Part shown: in pieces, positions 1 through 13,235 of the stretch
How the letters are laid out: each line of letters opens with the position of its first letter
How positions within the stretch are numbered: position 1 is the stretch's first letter
Notes under the pieces: model-generated
What the model saw: the letters and a program-made list of their open reading frames with translations, nothing else
What the model was told of the DNA's origin: nothing
The model's database searches: none
Position numbers and translations under genes: made by a program
Assembly: GCA_016748015.1 (NCBI GenBank)
Contig: JAAOMT010000289.1
Coordinates: 20,423 to 84,422, forward strand
Reading direction: 5' to 3'
Length of the DNA: 64,000 nt
Origin: Geosiphon pyriformis
Lineage: Eukaryota > Glomeromycota > Glomeromycetes > Archaeosporales > Geosiphonaceae

Positions 1-1751
1 ATCTGTTTTTCCGAGGAAAAAAAGAAGAGATGGTGCTTTGAAGGATGGTTCTAATGGTAAAAATGTTGGTCCTAAGGTTCAAAATAGTCGTTCATGGAGT
101 TTAAAGACTGGTGATATCACTGAGTTTGACAGTATTGATATAGAAGAGGAATGTCTGGTGGAAGAGACCAGTTTTGATTATGGTAAAAGTGGTGCTCTTA
201 CTGGAGAAGATTCTAATCAAACACCTACTGGTTCAAGAGTCAAAACCAAGAAGGCGCTGAACAAGCCATTGGAAAAAATTAATTTTTTATTAAGCGGCGA
301 TGAAGATGATGTTTTTTTGAATACTCTGTTAGAACTCCCCCTACCTCTGGAAAACCTGGTCAATGTTTCTGTTTGCAAATTTTTTGCTTTGGATATTGGA
401 TTAGACAAGGTGGTTAGGAAATCCTTTTAAGAGAAGCTTCAAGTGATTAAAAAGTTGTTTTCAAAAATCAATGGTTTTGGGGGGGGTTTCTATCCCCTCA
501 AAATTTGCTGGGATCATCAGAGCAACATTTACTTCTGAATTGAGTTTAGTACAGACTTCTAAAAAGGCTGAAGAGTTGAAGATTTTAGTAAACACTGATC
601 TCAGAAAATTATCTGGGCATTCGAATTGAGCTGTGGTGTTAAAAGAAATTCCAATTGGCACATCAACTGAGGCTGTGCATGCTGCACTATCTAAGTTTGG
701 AATAATTAAGTCGATCAAGATGCAATTGGTAAGGCTGTGGCAAAAAGCAGTGGTTGAATTTAAACAGATTGATCATGCTGATTTGGTTGCAGCTAAATGG
801 TCTATTCTAATCAGAAAGGATGCTGTGTGTGTTGCTAAGTCTGATGTGGACAAAGAATTTTGGGATGCAAAAGATGTTCACAAAGCTCTTCTATACACTC
901 TGCCAATGAGAACCAATGTACATGATATCTGGGATTACATTACTTTAGTGGGTGAAAAGAATTGTGTTATTGACCATCATCTGGTTACTTATACCTAAGC
1001 CAGATGTACTGCTGTTTGTTTTGATTCTGCTGAGTCACTGAATGCTGTTATGGAAACCATGTTTGTTCTGAAAAAAGCCAATCTGTACTGGTCTCATCTT
1101 GTTCTGACTAAGTGTACCAAGTATAAGAAATTAGGCCATATATCTTTGTCTTGTTCTGTTGACAGAAATAAGAGTGCTTCTTTTGGTGTTTTATCATAGA
1201 GAACACTTTCAAATTCTGATAAAAGCAGGCTGGCTGCTATTTACACTAAACACTTAGTTTCAGTTGCTCGTTCAGTTTTTTTTGGTGGTGTTTTGTGAGC
1301 ACAGATTGCTGGTGGGTCCTCTCTTCCTTCTTCCTCTGTTCGGAATGTTATGTTGAATGCTGGCTTTTTTTCGGAGATAAAGCTTACTCTACTAGTATCT
1401 TTGGAATTAAATAATAGGTTTGCTGCTCTTGAGTGCAGTCTTGCCAGCCTTGCAAAGCATGTTGATATGCTGGCTAAGAGGTTGAATACACCTGGACCAA
1501 CAGTTTCTCAGCTTAGCTCTAGATGTTAGCCATTGGTGACTCCTTCATTACAGAATCAAGAGACAGATATAATAATGAGTGAGAGTTCAGGTGTGGTTAC
1601 TGGTGGTAAGACTGTTGTGGGAATGGTTGTTTTTAATCCTTTAGTTATCTCAAAAATGGAGAAAACATTAAACAATCTTTCAATCACAGTTATGAGCCTT
1701 TTGGCTAAAATAGACAATGCTGATTCAGTTGCTGCCTCTTTTTTTTCTTAA
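1..1751 (+). pseudogene. LINE copy 1 ORF1 remnant (RRM-like, zinc knuckle, coiled-coil tail)
   Basis: Decayed ORF1 (gag-like, RNA-binding) protein. It begins with a charged, low-complexity N-terminus (about 38-430). An RRM-like segment follows at about 620-1000, with a VVLKEIP strand, a helix leading to SKFG, and a WQKAVVEF strand. A zinc knuckle lies at about 1111-1155, reading C-x2-Y-x4-H-x4-C, so the second Cys has become Tyr (TGT to TAT). The tail (1533-1751) has Leu/Ile heptad-like spacing. Stops, for example at 428-430 and 996-998, break the frame. Family knowledge: ORF1 proteins of this LINE group bind the element RNA; the RRM call is by pattern only. Confidence 0.7.
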
Positions 1752-1769
1752 TAAGTAATAAAATCTGGA

Positions 1770-4700
1770 AAGTTGTCACTTGCAACATTAGGGATATGAA
1801 CAATCCTGCAAAGCAGAAAGATATAATTCATTGACATAAGGAAATAAACAATTTGGTTTCCATTGTTACTAAGACTAAATTAAAAAATAAGATCTGTTCA
1901 TGGATCATGAACAAGTTTGATAGTGCCCAAGTTTTCACTTCTGGCATAGATTCTGGTTACTTGGGTTTGGATATTATTATTATTATGGACAATTCTTTGG
2001 CTAGTCATGTATGCAAAGTTTCTGAGGTGTCTGGTTAGATCTTTTCTGTCAAGTTGTTTTTTAAGAATAAGCTTTCTGTAACAATTTTGGGACTGTATGC
2101 TGGTGTCTCTTTGGTGGTTTGGTTCTTTCAGACTGGTGACATCAATTTTTTGATTGCAAAGACTGTAAATAAGTCTTCTTTCATAATTCTTGGTGATGAC
2201 TTCAATGAAAATAATTCTTGTAAATGTGCTAGTTTCAGGAAGTGCTTTGATTTAGACCTGGTCAATGCTTTGGCCAAAAGCTTGTTTGCTAAGATATTAA
2301 TGTGGCACAATTCTTGTGGTGTTGCTATGACAATTAATTATGTGTTTATTTCCTCAAATTTGGTCAATACAATGATGAGTCACAATATGGCTAATGTTAA
2401 GAATTATTTTAATACTAATTACATGGCTGTTTCTGTCTCTGTGGGTCTGGGTGGTTTGTTGGATGTTCAGCTATCCTTACTGTACAAGCAAGCAAACAGG
2501 AATCATTGGAAGTTTAACATCAAAAATGCTAATAAGAAGAAGTAGTGCAAATTTAGAGATATTACAACTGCTAATGCTGTTAAGTTTTCAGATGCATTTG
2601 TGGAGGCTAAGAGGTCTTCAGATCCAAATATAGTGTGGAACATTGTTCATAAGGTCATGGTTTTCTTGGCCAATAGAACATTCAGAAAGAAATGGTTTAA
2701 AAATTATGACAGTGTTTTTATCAAAGAATCTTTTAAGTTTCATAAGCTGGAGTTGCTAGTGTTCAGACTGGTAAAAGCTTCTCATTTGGTTTTGAATGAG
2801 GATTTTGCTTTATTGCTAAGTATATGGGATAGGCTTAACTTTGATGATGTAACAGTAGTGAAGTCTCTTTTTCTTTTAGGTGCTACTTTTAATACTATTC
2901 ATTCTGAATTGGCAAAGGTAAGGAAAGTTTACTATTTTTCCAAGTTGCTGGAATCCAAGCATGCTGAAAAATCTTGCATCAAGTAGGTCATTATCTGTAG
3001 AATAGAAAGTTTTGAATTGAATAAGGGTCATACTATCAGAAGTGTATTGAAGCGTCCTTTTTATAAGGTGGTGTTGAATTATTTAGTTTTAGGTAATAAG
3101 CTGGTTTTGGAGCCTGATTTGGTTAAATTTAAAGTAGATGAGATTATGAAAGATTGAACTAAGAAATGTGGAGTGGTATCTAATATCTTTAATAATTGGA
3201 CTCACCAATATTAGCCTTTGGATTATGTTTTTAATGGTGCATTTTTTGATGTAATATGTCTGATTGGTTCTAATGAATTGTTTGCTGTAGTCTCAAATCT
3301 GTCTAATGATAAGACGGTTGGTCTTTTTGGCATCTCTAATGAATTGTGGAAACACTATAACAGCTCAGTCTTGAATATGCTTTCTGTGCTCTTAAATCTG
3401 TGTCTAACTCATGAATTTGTATCTGGGCATTGGAGAGAAGCTTGGGTTTCAATGATTCCTAAGCCATATAAATGGGAAGGTGTTTTTATGAATACCTGCC
3501 CTATTGCTTTGATCAAAACAGCTTGCAAAATTCTTTCCAAAATTCTTTCAGATAGAATTTCTTCAGTTTACAGTACTTATGATGTTTTATGTAAAGACAA
3601 TTTCTTTGTTTTAAAAAGTACGATAACACAATCACCTATTTTTGCTATTGGCTCAGTAGTTGAGAATGTCTTGGAGAAGAATCATAAACTGTGGCTGGTT
3701 TTACAAGACATGTATAAAGCCTATGACTCTGTTGGTTAAGAATATCTTAAAAAGAGTTTGGTTAAAATCAAGATATGTAACAGGTTCATTAGATTTTTTG
3801 GCAGTATCCACAATGGTTACACTAACAGAGTGATGACAGACTTTGGTTTGATTGATGGGTATCATGTTTACAATGGCTTGGACCAAGGAGAAGTTTTTTT
3901 ATCTCTTCTTTGACACATATTCTATGATTTGCTGCTATGTAAAATCAAACAGCAAGAGGATTTGTGTGATTACAGGTTGAACTCTTATTTTGTTTTCAAG
4001 TCTAGCTGGATGAAATCTCAGGCCAGAATAACATCATTTTTTACTGCTGGTGCTTTTGTCAATGATATGATTTGGGTTGGTAGTAGCCAGACTGCTACAC
4101 AACACATCCTCAATGTTACTAGTAAATTCTTTAGGTTTAATAACATTTTCATAAATAATAACAAGACTGTGACCATTTCCATCAACTGCTGGGTTTTGAA
4201 CCCCTATCTGACTGTCAGTGGCTTACCTATTTCTATCACCAAAAAGAAGAAATCTCAATGTTATTTGGGTATTTTTTTGTCTTCTGAGGGTCTGTCAAAA
4301 CCTAGTCTGGCTAAGGCACATTCAGATGTTCAGTTTTTTGTCAATTTTGTTCTAAGAAAAGCAATCTTAGATAAACAATTTGTGTATTTGGTGTCAGTAG
4401 TCTTTTTTTCTATTATTAGTTACAGGACTCAGTTTAGTTTTGTTCCTATTGGCATTTGTAATAAATGAGATGCTATAATTTACAGGGGCTTGAAGTCTAG
4501 ATCTGGTTTTTCATGGGATTTTCTCACTGATGCAATTCATTATCCTTTTTTGTACAGTTTAAAAACTTTTGAACAAATTCAAGCTGAAAGCAAATTGGCC
4601 TCCCTTGTTTCCTTTGCAAATTCATTGGATATTTTGGGTCAGTTATTTTCTTACAGGTCTTATAATTTTCAGATTCTTAGCTGGTGTTCTTGCCACCTTT

Positions 4701-6433
4701 TACAATTTTCAGCTTGTATTAGAGTCAACTCCTTAGACAATTTTTTGGCTAGTATGATCCATATTTTTTCTGGATGTAATTTGTTCTTGTGCAGCTCTCC
4801 AGCCAATACATTTCATTTTTGGAGTGGTATTTCTATGTCTTTTGTTCTTGGTAAGCCTAATTATTTTAAGTATGTCTTTTCTTTTCGACATTATGAGGTC
4901 ACTTTTGTGGACCAGCTGCATAACAAGCATGGTGCTGTTTTCAGTTAGACAACTTTCAAGCAGTGGAAGCAATTGGATCCTCATGGCTCTGTTCTTGTTT
5001 GGTTTGAGCTTTTTGTTCATTTTTTTGGTGGCGAGGCTTCTCCTTTTGCTTGTTCTCCACTTTTGGATGTCTCTTCTGATATCCTTTGGTCTTATAATTT
5101 TGGTGTCATTGAAGTCAATTTATTACATGTTGATACTGCTTGTCTTTCTGTATATACAGATGAATCTCTGAATGGTCTGAAAATTTCTGGTATGATGGCT
5201 GGTGCTGCTGTTTTTTTTGAAAACATTGATTTGGGTTTGGGTATAGGAGTCTCTGGTTTGGTCTCTTCTATAATGACAAAGTTGCAGGCCATTGCTCTGG
5301 CTCTTGAGTGCATTCCTTCTTTTCATTCTGTTGACTTGTTTTCAGACAGCCAGGCTGCTCTGGATGCATGCAAATTAGAGTCTGTGTTGGCTCGTCCAGA
5401 TTTCAGGAATTGGTGTTGGGTTGAGCATCACCATATTGCTAATGTCATTCATTGCAAAAATTTAGATGTTAATTGGATCAAAGTTAAAGGTCACTCTGGT
5501 GTCTCTGGCAATAAGTGTATTGATGCTTTTGCTAGGGCTGTGGCTTTCTCTGATTGGTGTCTACTTCACATGGTCAGTGAACACTTTCTTTAAGCTGATG
5601 GCTTGGCTGTTTCTGGTAATTCTCAGCATTTTGTTTGCGATATTTTTTGATCTATTTATCATGCATGTTGGGAGGTTGGTTCTGGTTCCTATATCTTGTT
5701 AGATAGTTTGTGTGCTGATGTTGATTGGTCCAGATTTTTGTTGGTGTGGCATTTTGATTTTCACTTGGCTGCTGGTTTTACTAGTACATGCACTGCCAAC
5801 TTTCATTCATATTTTATAAAGACATTGTATCATCATTTTCCTGTTGCAGTACATAAGTGACTTTATAATAAGTATTATCTCAATGTAGTGTGTTTGTTTT
5901 GTAAAAATGTTGAGGTTTTGGACCATGTTTTTTCCTGCTCTTTTGATACTGCTAGTTGTGCTCAGTTGTTAAAGACTCATGTATCTGTTTGGAAGATATG
6001 TTTAGGTTTATTTCACTCTTCTTTTTGTGTTTCACAGTTGTTATATACTTGTGTTTCCAATGTTGTTGTTAGTGCAACTCTGTGTAAGGACTTTGTTTTC
6101 AATGATTGGTACTATGAATCTGTTTCCATTTTTAAGGACTCTAAAGTTGCAGCTCAGAATATTGTATCCTTTGTGCATGAATTTTGTCCTGCCTTCTGGA
6201 ATAACATTTGGCTAGTGCATGCCAAACACCAGGCTTTTATAGAAAAAGGTGGCTTAATTCCACAGGATGGTTCTGTTCCTGTCTCAGTTTCTGGTCTTCT
6301 GATAGTGCTCTCGGCTGGTGTGGTTAGATTACTGGGTGTTGCCAATGCATTTGGTATTAGTTTCGGATTTCATAAGTCTTGTCTGTTTTTCTCAAGTATT
6401 GAAAACATAATCTTTGTTCATATAGGTGTCTAA
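1770..6433 (+). pseudogene. LINE copy 1 ORF2 remnant (EN-RT-RNase H-zinc)
   Basis: Decayed replicase. An APE-type endonuclease spans about 1775-2460; it shows CNIRDMNNPAKQ near the start, GDDFNE at about 2190, and FNTNY where a TDH motif is expected. Reverse transcriptase spans about 3050-4470, with motif A LQDMYKAYDSVG at about 3700 and the catalytic FVDD box changed to FVND at about 4055. RNase H spans about 5150-5560 with YTDES, an ALALE helix, SDSQ and a GHSG segment, and its acidic residues look intact. A C-terminal C-x2-C...H...C motif lies at about 5890-5940. Several TGA/TAG/TAA stops interrupt it (for example 3737-3739, 4466-4468, 4946-4948). Confidence 0.85.
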
Positions 6434-6603
6434 TGTTGTCTTGATTGGCCTGAATGGCTGGTCACATGTAGCAAATGCATGATTCATACCTAATTTAGAT
6501 TATTGATGTAATGTATTATGCTAAACCATATTTGGACTTCACTCATTAAATGAATAAAAAAAAATGTTTATATTACTTATTTTAAAAAACTTAACTACAA
6601 TAT

Positions 6604-7251
6604 TGTTATAGATTAAAATAAAAAACTAATAATAAAAATAATCAAAAAAATTTTTACAATAAAAAAGCAAATTAAATATATATGAATTCAATATATGTAA
6701 TCAATTTCATAAAAATTATAGTTACTAATCTTTTCTAAAAATTTGAAAATAGAAAAATAGTTTATAATTGTCAATAAGATAATACTATTACTATTATTCT
6801 ATATTTTACTTTGACAATTTTTAAAATTAATAACAGATATTATTGTGCTTTTTAATTATTTTTTTTATTTAATAAATCACAAAAACAAGTAATTGCTTTT
6901 TAGATTAATTCTAATAATATAAATCAAGAAAAAAATAAAATAAAATATGTAAATACTAATAAGTAATTTTTTAGCTCAAAATATTTGGATATTTAAAGAT
7001 AAATAAAAATAAATAAATAATATAAGAAAAAATAATTGATACTAAGTTTTTATTTTGTTATTTTGATCATGTTTTTTTATAACTAAAGAACTTATTATTT
7101 ATATAGATATTAAAAATAATTAATAATTAGGTTAATAATCAAATTAATAATCAAATTAATAATTATTATTTAAAATAAAATAGCTAATTATATAATATTA
7201 TTGGCTAATATATATAATAATTAATAAAATTTGTAAGTTTTAATCATAATA
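6604..7251 (-). repeat. Left (3') LTR of element B
   Basis: 648 bp, starting TGTTAT and ending CATAATA. It aligns along its length with 22170-22814; differences are mostly transitions, plus a deletion of about 34 bp near the left end and a short expansion near 7130-7170. A pyrimidine run just inside it (7252-7265) is the complement of the polypurine tract expected beside a 3' LTR. Confidence 0.85.
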
Positions 7252-8378
7252 TTATCTTTTTTAAAAAAATTTAACTCTAGTAAAATCAAATTATTTATAA
7301 GATATCTAACTAAAGAGTTTTATTTAACTTAAAATTAACTAATTTAGTAAAGTTTTTTGCAGATAAAGTATATAATACCTAAAGTGAAATAAGTTTTGTG
7401 TCTAAAAAACCAAATCTTTATATAAAAGTTTTGGTTTTTTAACAATAGTCAAAATTCTTAGAATATTTAGTTATATAATATTTAAAATTTTTATCTGTAT
7501 CTTAGAAGTTGTTTTCTTTATGAACTTTATGTTTTTTATGATTTTACTAAGACAACCATAAAATTTTAATTGTTTTCTATATAATAAGTTTTTGTTTATA
7601 GGCAAAATTTTTTTGATTATTTTTTTAAGTGTATTAGAAAATAATAATATTATTGCTGTAATACTTTTAAATATATACTTATTCATTTTACTACCAATTT
7701 TTTTTCTTTTAATAGTGGTTTTTTTGGTTTTATAATTGTCAATTTTTCAATAGTCAGAATAGTATTTGAATAGTTTTTGGTCTAATACTTATAAAAAATA
7801 TAAAAAGCATTTTGAATATTTTGATCCAAAAAATAATTGTTTATATTAATTAAAAATATTTTTGTTTTAAGAATAATGTATTTATTTATAATTAATTTTT
7901 GTTGATTATTTAGACTGGTATTACTACAACAAGTAATTAATTAAGATTTTTGTAATATTTTTTGAGTTTTATGTTATAAACAAAATGATTATTAAAAATT
8001 ATTTTATATTAATTTTGTAAAATATAAAAACCATTATATAAAACTTTGTTTACTATAAAGAATTTTTTTTACTAGCTAGAAAACTTATAACTATAGATAT
8101 TGTTTTTGTTTGAAAAGTATTTTAAAATTAAGTTATTAACACTTAAGAAAAGTGTTTTATAAGTTTTTTTTTTAAACTTTTCTTAGAACTGTTTTATTTT
8201 TTTCAAAAACAATTATTTGTGCTTCTACCAAAAAATATATTAAACCTATAATATCTGCTAAAAAAAAACTTAATTACAAAAAAAACATATATTTAATCTT
8301 TGTTAACCAATTATTTAACAAAATTAGTATAAATGTTATTAGATTTTTAACAATAACTCTTAATGACAATAAATATAT
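7252..8378 (-). pseudogene. Element B 3' internal part, decayed
   Basis: By position this is the 3' end of B pol and the sequence up to the polypurine tract, cut off from the rest by insertion of element A at 8379. The longest open stretch is 71 codons on the - strand (7471-7686) and is Lys/Ile rich; I cannot assign it to integrase with confidence. The last four bases (8375-8378, ATAT) are one copy of the target duplication of element A. Confidence 0.5.
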
Positions 8379-9309
8379 TGTTACAGGTAATTATTTAGGT
8401 GGTTGAAATAAGTAACAAACTTGTAACTTGGTACTTAATAGCTGATGGTATTGGTAAATCTAAAAGTTTTTGGTATCTAAAAATTTTGGTTGAGTCTTTT
8501 GTATAATAAATAGAGATTCAATAGTAATATCTCTTGGTGATGTTTCTAGTTTCTTTTTCAACTCTCAAGTTGGTATGTTTGGTGTTTGTAGTCTTTTGGA
8601 ATGTTTTATTTTATCAATTTTTTTAGCTTAGTGGTTAGTTCTTTGATAAGCTATTCCCAAATTCTGAGTTATCTATCTTTATTTTTAGGTCTTTTATTAG
8701 TTCTGTTGACATTAATTGCTCAGCACTTAATTTCTTTAATCTATTAGTAAATCAACAAATAACAAAATAAAATAAAATAAAATAAAATAAAATAGAAAAA
8801 AATAAGAAATTAATATCCCATCAATAGCTGTAATCAAGAGCTATTATTCCAGTGTGATTAAGTATTGAATATTATTAACATGAAATATTGATAACAAATA
8901 AGTGATGAAGATTCTTAATTAAATGATAATAACATGAATTAGATAATAATAGGTATATTTTATTGAATATTTTAATGAATTTACTTCAATTGATAACAAC
9001 TATTTATAAAATAAGAGTTATTTAAATAGATAAGAGAGAAAATGCTAAACTGAAACTGAATTCTGAATCTCTTGCTTTTAATGTTATTATTATATATATA
9101 TAGTTGGTATTATACAAAATTCTTAGAATCCTGTGATTTTTTTAGAGGAATCTTAGAATTCTGAAATTCTGAAATTCTACAATTTCTTACAAAGAATTCT
9201 GGAATCCTGTAATTTTCTCAAAAAAATTCTGGAATTTTTCTGTTATTATGTCTATTTCTAATTGGTTATTTTTTTAATTATATAATATTCTTACTTTTTA
9301 TGAGTAATA
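8379..9309 (-). repeat. Left (3') LTR of element A
   Basis: 931 bp; begins TGTTACAGGTAATTATTT and ends GTAATA (GTAACA in the other copy). It contains an (AAAAT)n tract at about 8763-8795 and, in the part that is U3 on the element strand, short arrays built on GAATTCTG (about 9115-9240). In the first 90 aligned bases it differs from the right LTR at seven places, all A/G transitions. Confidence 0.92.
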
Positions 9310-9332
9310 TTATTCTTTTCTTTTAATATTAA
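9310..9332 (-). other. Polypurine tract of element A
   Basis: The pyrimidine run TTATTCTTTTCTTTTAATAT touches the inner edge of the left LTR. On the element strand it is purine-rich (AAAAGAAAAGAA), as needed for plus-strand priming, which fixes the element orientation as -. Confidence 0.75.
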
Positions 9333-9760
9333 GCTCTGTTGAAATTTTCTAAACTTTCTAGATTTCTCTCTTGGATTAACTCTATAACTTCTTTTTTCAG
9401 AATTGTTTTCATAATTCTGGTCTGCAATTTTTCAAATTGGATATTGGTTAAGTTTTTTAATTGATTAATTATTACAGTATCCATTGTCAAGTGTAGTAAT
9501 ATTTTTGGTTAGTTTTGAAATTCTATCTGTAGTTAGTAAATAGCTTTTGTATATGTAAATAAATTATTCTTTTTAACAAGTTGTTTAATTTGTTATAGTC
9601 AAATTGAATCAAATTTTTTTTTTGTTTTGTTCATATATAAGTTTTTGATGCTTAACTATTGTCCCAATTGATAATAACAAAAGTTTTTTGGATTTTGTTG
9701 TATTTATTGGTTTTAATTTTTTAAAATCAATTCTTCTTCTGGTAATGATATTCTTGGATC
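9333..9760 (-). pseudogene. Element A post-integrase ORF remnant
   Basis: Between integrase and the polypurine tract there is decayed coding sequence on the - strand. The last part reads from MDTVIINQL at about 9485 down to RNLESLENF, with a stop at about 9333-9335 just before the polypurine tract. Elements D and E end the same way beside their polypurine tract (KAQF or EAQF then stop), so a third ORF is shared by the lineage. Its function is not recognised; the position is where some Ty3 elements carry env-like or accessory genes, but I see no signal peptide or membrane segment. Confidence 0.45.
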
Positions 9761-10229
9761 TTTTAATGTCTTTTCTATCTTTCTCATTATTTTATCTACA
9801 GTATTTCTAAAAGTGTGGTGTCTAAAATATTGCTCTTTGGTTTGGTTTTTTTACATTATTTTCTTATTTTTGTATTGAATTATGTGTTTATTGATGGTAA
9901 TTTCTAAGCTTGATTTCTGTTGTTAAATTAGTTATAATAGTTGTTGTGTAAGTAAATAAATGTTGTCAGTAATTTTTATCTTTTTTTGTTGTTTTTGTCA
10001 TGCATATTGGTTCTTTATATATTGTTATAGTAGATTAATTTAACATGTTTGTTTTGATAATAATAATTGGTTTTAAATCTCATAGAATCTTATCTGGTTT
10101 AACTAGTATTCTTTGTACTTTCAGTTGTAGAATATTATTGGTAGATGATAATACTATATTATAATATAATTTTAGTCAATTTTCATGTACTATTTTAGTT
10201 AAAATTTTGTTGTTTTATCTTAGTTTATA

Positions 10230-11250
10230 AGCTCTATTTTCTAGAATTTCTTCAATGTGAAATGGTCTATCCCATTTAAGATCGAATTTTTCACTCCATT
10301 GTTTTTCTGTTTTAATATGATATAAGAATACTTTGTTTCCAATTCTAAATTCAACTAATTTATCTGGTAATTGGTTATCATGTCATTTTTTTTGGTTTTT
10401 TTGTAATCTTTAAATGTTATTAGCTACTCTTTGTCTTTTGTTTTCTAACATTTCTATTTGTTTATATGTTCTTCTTAGCAATATTTTTTGGAAATTGGCT
10501 TCTGTTATTAGTTTTGTTGAATATGTGTTGATGTTTATCTTAACTAATAATATTGCTGTTCTATTATAAACAAGTTCAAATGGTGTCACTTGTATGGTAT
10601 TTTGTTTTATTGTTTAATAGGCAAATAGTACTGATGATATAAACAAATTCTATTTGTTTTGGTTTTTTTGGCTGATCTTGGCTATTATTTTACACAATGT
10701 TCTGTTGAATTTTTCTACTAAGCCATTTGTTTGTAGATAATATGATAATAATAATAGTCTTTTGATTCCAAATTTTTGATTTAATTTTGTTAGTGTTCTG
10801 TTTATAAAATAAGTTCCTTGATCTGATAATAATTTTTTTGGACATCTGTATCTACAAATTAAATATTGGTAAATGAATTTGGCTACAGATTTTGTATCTG
10901 TTCTTTGAATTGCTTTTGTTTCTGAACATTTTGTGAAATAATCTTTAGCTACTGCTATGTATTAATTGTCTTTGCTGGTTATTGTTAATGATCCAATTAA
11001 GTTGATTCCAACTTGATCTAATGGTTGTTTTATTTTAATTGGTCTTAGTGGTTCATTTGGCTTTGTTTCTTTTCTTTTCTAATAAGCATTACAATTTTGT
11101 AATATCTGAATATATTAATGGCCAATAGTATTTTTTTCTGGTTTTTTTCATGGTTGTTTCTTTATGCAAATGTTCTGCTGTTAAATTTGAGTGTACTTTG
11201 AATAGTATTATTTCTTTTTTTGGTTTTGTGATAACTCTGAATAACTAATC
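10230..11250 (-). pseudogene. Element A integrase remnant
   Basis: Integrase inserts the cDNA into the genome. On the - strand the order is a zinc-binding HHCC region (about 11060-11200, with KKYYWP typical of gypsy integrases), a catalytic core (about 10680-10990, with GLVEKFNRTLC at about 10700-10740 just after the third acidic position) and a C-terminal domain at about 10230-10390 (FNPKW-like, then HKVL-like words). Stops interrupt it. Confidence 0.75.
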
Positions 11251-11479
11251 TGAATATTTTCTGTTCTTTTAGTATAATATATTTTGGTAAGTGATAAAAT
11301 ATTTTGATTGTTGTTTTATGTTGTTTTGTTTCTTTTGAGATAATTTTTTTTTGAACTGTTAAGTATTAATATAATATTGAAGTTGTTGGTATTTTTGTGT
11401 GTTTATATTTTGTTATATTTTTGTGTTAAAATATTCTTAAATTTGTTTTATTCATGACAAACTGTCAGCATTTCTGTTT

Positions 11480-12800
11480 TCTTTTCCCTTTTTATAATGT
11501 ACAGTATAATTAAATAATGATAGTTCTATTTTTTATCTTGCATGGTAGTTGTTTTCAAATTTTTGCTTCTGGATTGATGTTAATTCTTTGTGGTCAGTGT
11601 ATACATTAAACTTTTAACTTAAATATTTTTTTTATTTGATAACAGCCTAATAGATAGCCAAATATTTTAGTGTTGGAGTTTTATAGTTTTTTTCAGCTGG
11701 GCTTAAGTTTTGGCTGGTATATGCTATTGAATGTTCTCTTCTATTTGGTTTTTTTTGTGATAATATGGCTCTTAATGCTTGACTTGATGTATTGGTGATA
11801 ATAATGAATGGTTTGCTGTAATTTGAATAGATTAGTACTGGTGTTTAAATAAGCTTTCTTTTCAAGATGTCAAAAGCTCCTTGTTAAGTTTCAGTTCATT
11901 TATATTTTACATTCTTTGCTTAGAGCTGGTAAAGTGATTGAGCCAGTTTAGAGAAATTTTGGATTAAATAATAGTAGTATTCAGCAAATTCCAAGAATGT
12001 TCTTAATTCTATAAGATTTGTTGGTACTGAAAAGTTCTTGACTATTTTAATTTTATCTGGATTTGTTTTGATACTGTCTTTGTTTATAACATATTCCAAA
12101 AACTTGAGTTTAGTTTTATTAAAGAAGCATTTGGTTGTGTTTAATTTCAATCTGGTTCTTCTTAGTTTCTTAAACACTTGTTGAAGATAATGAAGATAGT
12201 TATCAAATGTTTTTGAGAATAAATTGGTGTTATTCAAATACATGACTACTAATTTCCATAGTAATTTGGTATAGATAATTTTCATAAGTCATTGGAAAAT
12301 AGCTGGAGCATTTATTAAACCAAATAGCATAATATTGAATTCAAAGTTTTCTTCTCTGATTGTAAATGCTGTCTTTTCTTTGTTGGCTGAATTCATGGTT
12401 ACTTGTTAATAACTACTGTCTAGATCTAATGTTAAAAACCATTTCTTTCCTTTAAATACATTGAATAATTTTTGAATTTATGAAATTAGATAGCTGTTTC
12501 TATGAATAATACTGTTAAGTTTTTTGTAATCTATACAAAAGCAGATTTTTCCATTTTTCTTCTGAATTAATACTATTAGTAATGACTATTGACTTATTAA
12601 TAATTGAATTAACCTATTGTCTAACATTCTGTTAATTTCTTGTTAGATAATCTTATGACTTGTTAGTAGTATTCTATATGCTTATTATTTAATTGGCATA
12701 GCATCTCCAATTTTGATTTAATGCTGGATAATATTAGTTTTGCCAAATTCATTTTTACTGGCAAAAATGTTGGTAAAATTGTTAAGTAGCATTTTGAACT
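11480..12800 (-). pseudogene. Element A reverse transcriptase-RNase H remnant
   Basis: The RT region spans about 11900-12800. The open segment 11920-12285 shows the gypsy signature LVVMYLNN then FSKTFDNYLHYLQQVF and a KCFF...LKFL segment. The catalytic pair that should read DD is NN, both by G-to-A change on the coding strand. RNase H follows at about 11490-11880. Primary stops are common. Upstream it is continuous with the linker encoded at 12808-13158. Confidence 0.85.
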
Positions 12801-12807
12801 GTATATA

Positions 12808-13158
12808 TTAAAGTGGGTCTAAGTTTTCCAAGTTTATTTGGTTTAATTGTTCTGGTTGGAGCAAATAACATTTTTTTTGTTCATATATGATTTGTGATGT
12901 GATATCCACATATCCACCCAGTTGTAAAAAATTTGAAATAATGTTTAATGATTGGTTCTCAACTTTAGTGCTTAAGTATTCAATAATAGTCCTGCTTGGT
13001 ATTTTAATGGTGTCTCTAGTTGTGTTGTAGATAAAAATTTTGATGTGTTTATTGTTCTTAGCCAGTATGTAGAGATTGGTAATTTCAGATTCACAAATAG
13101 TTGGTTTTGCTTTAAAAATCTGGGGCTGATTTCTTACTTTTCTCTCTATTACTAACAT
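12808..13158 (-). pseudogene. Element A linker between dUTPase and RT
   Basis: An open stretch of 116 codons with Ile/Tyr/Asn-rich beta-type sequence (IKIFIYNTTRDTIKIPSRT). Element D has a matching segment at 41555-41797 (FKILIHNSTENVIKIPERT). The shared pattern resembles the beta-rich folds seen beside retroviral dUTPase or protease domains, but I cannot name a function. It belongs to the same polyprotein as the flanking domains. Confidence 0.6.
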
Positions 13159-13235
13159 ATACTAATTATATAATAAAATAAAAACTAATTAATGTGTGAA
13201 GATAATTTCTCTCTTATTAATTGCTTTTTTTTTGC

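Larger units (their letters stand above)
1..6564 (+). mobile_element. LINE (Tad/I-like) copy 1, 5' end outside window
   Basis: Non-LTR retrotransposon with two gene regions, ORF1 (RNA-binding) and ORF2 (endonuclease, reverse transcriptase, RNase H, C-terminal zinc motif), followed by a 3' UTR that ends in a short A run at about 6556-6564. The same 3' UTR, with the words CTGGTCACATGTAG and TTTAGATTA, ends copy 2, and a diverged form ends copy 3, so the 3' boundary is supported by comparison. The first base aligns with about base 25402 in copy 2, so roughly 185 bp of the 5' end are missing. Both frames contain many stops, so the copy is dead. EN plus RT plus RNase H is the architecture of the Tad/I group of LINEs; the exact clade is inference. 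Confidence 0.9.
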
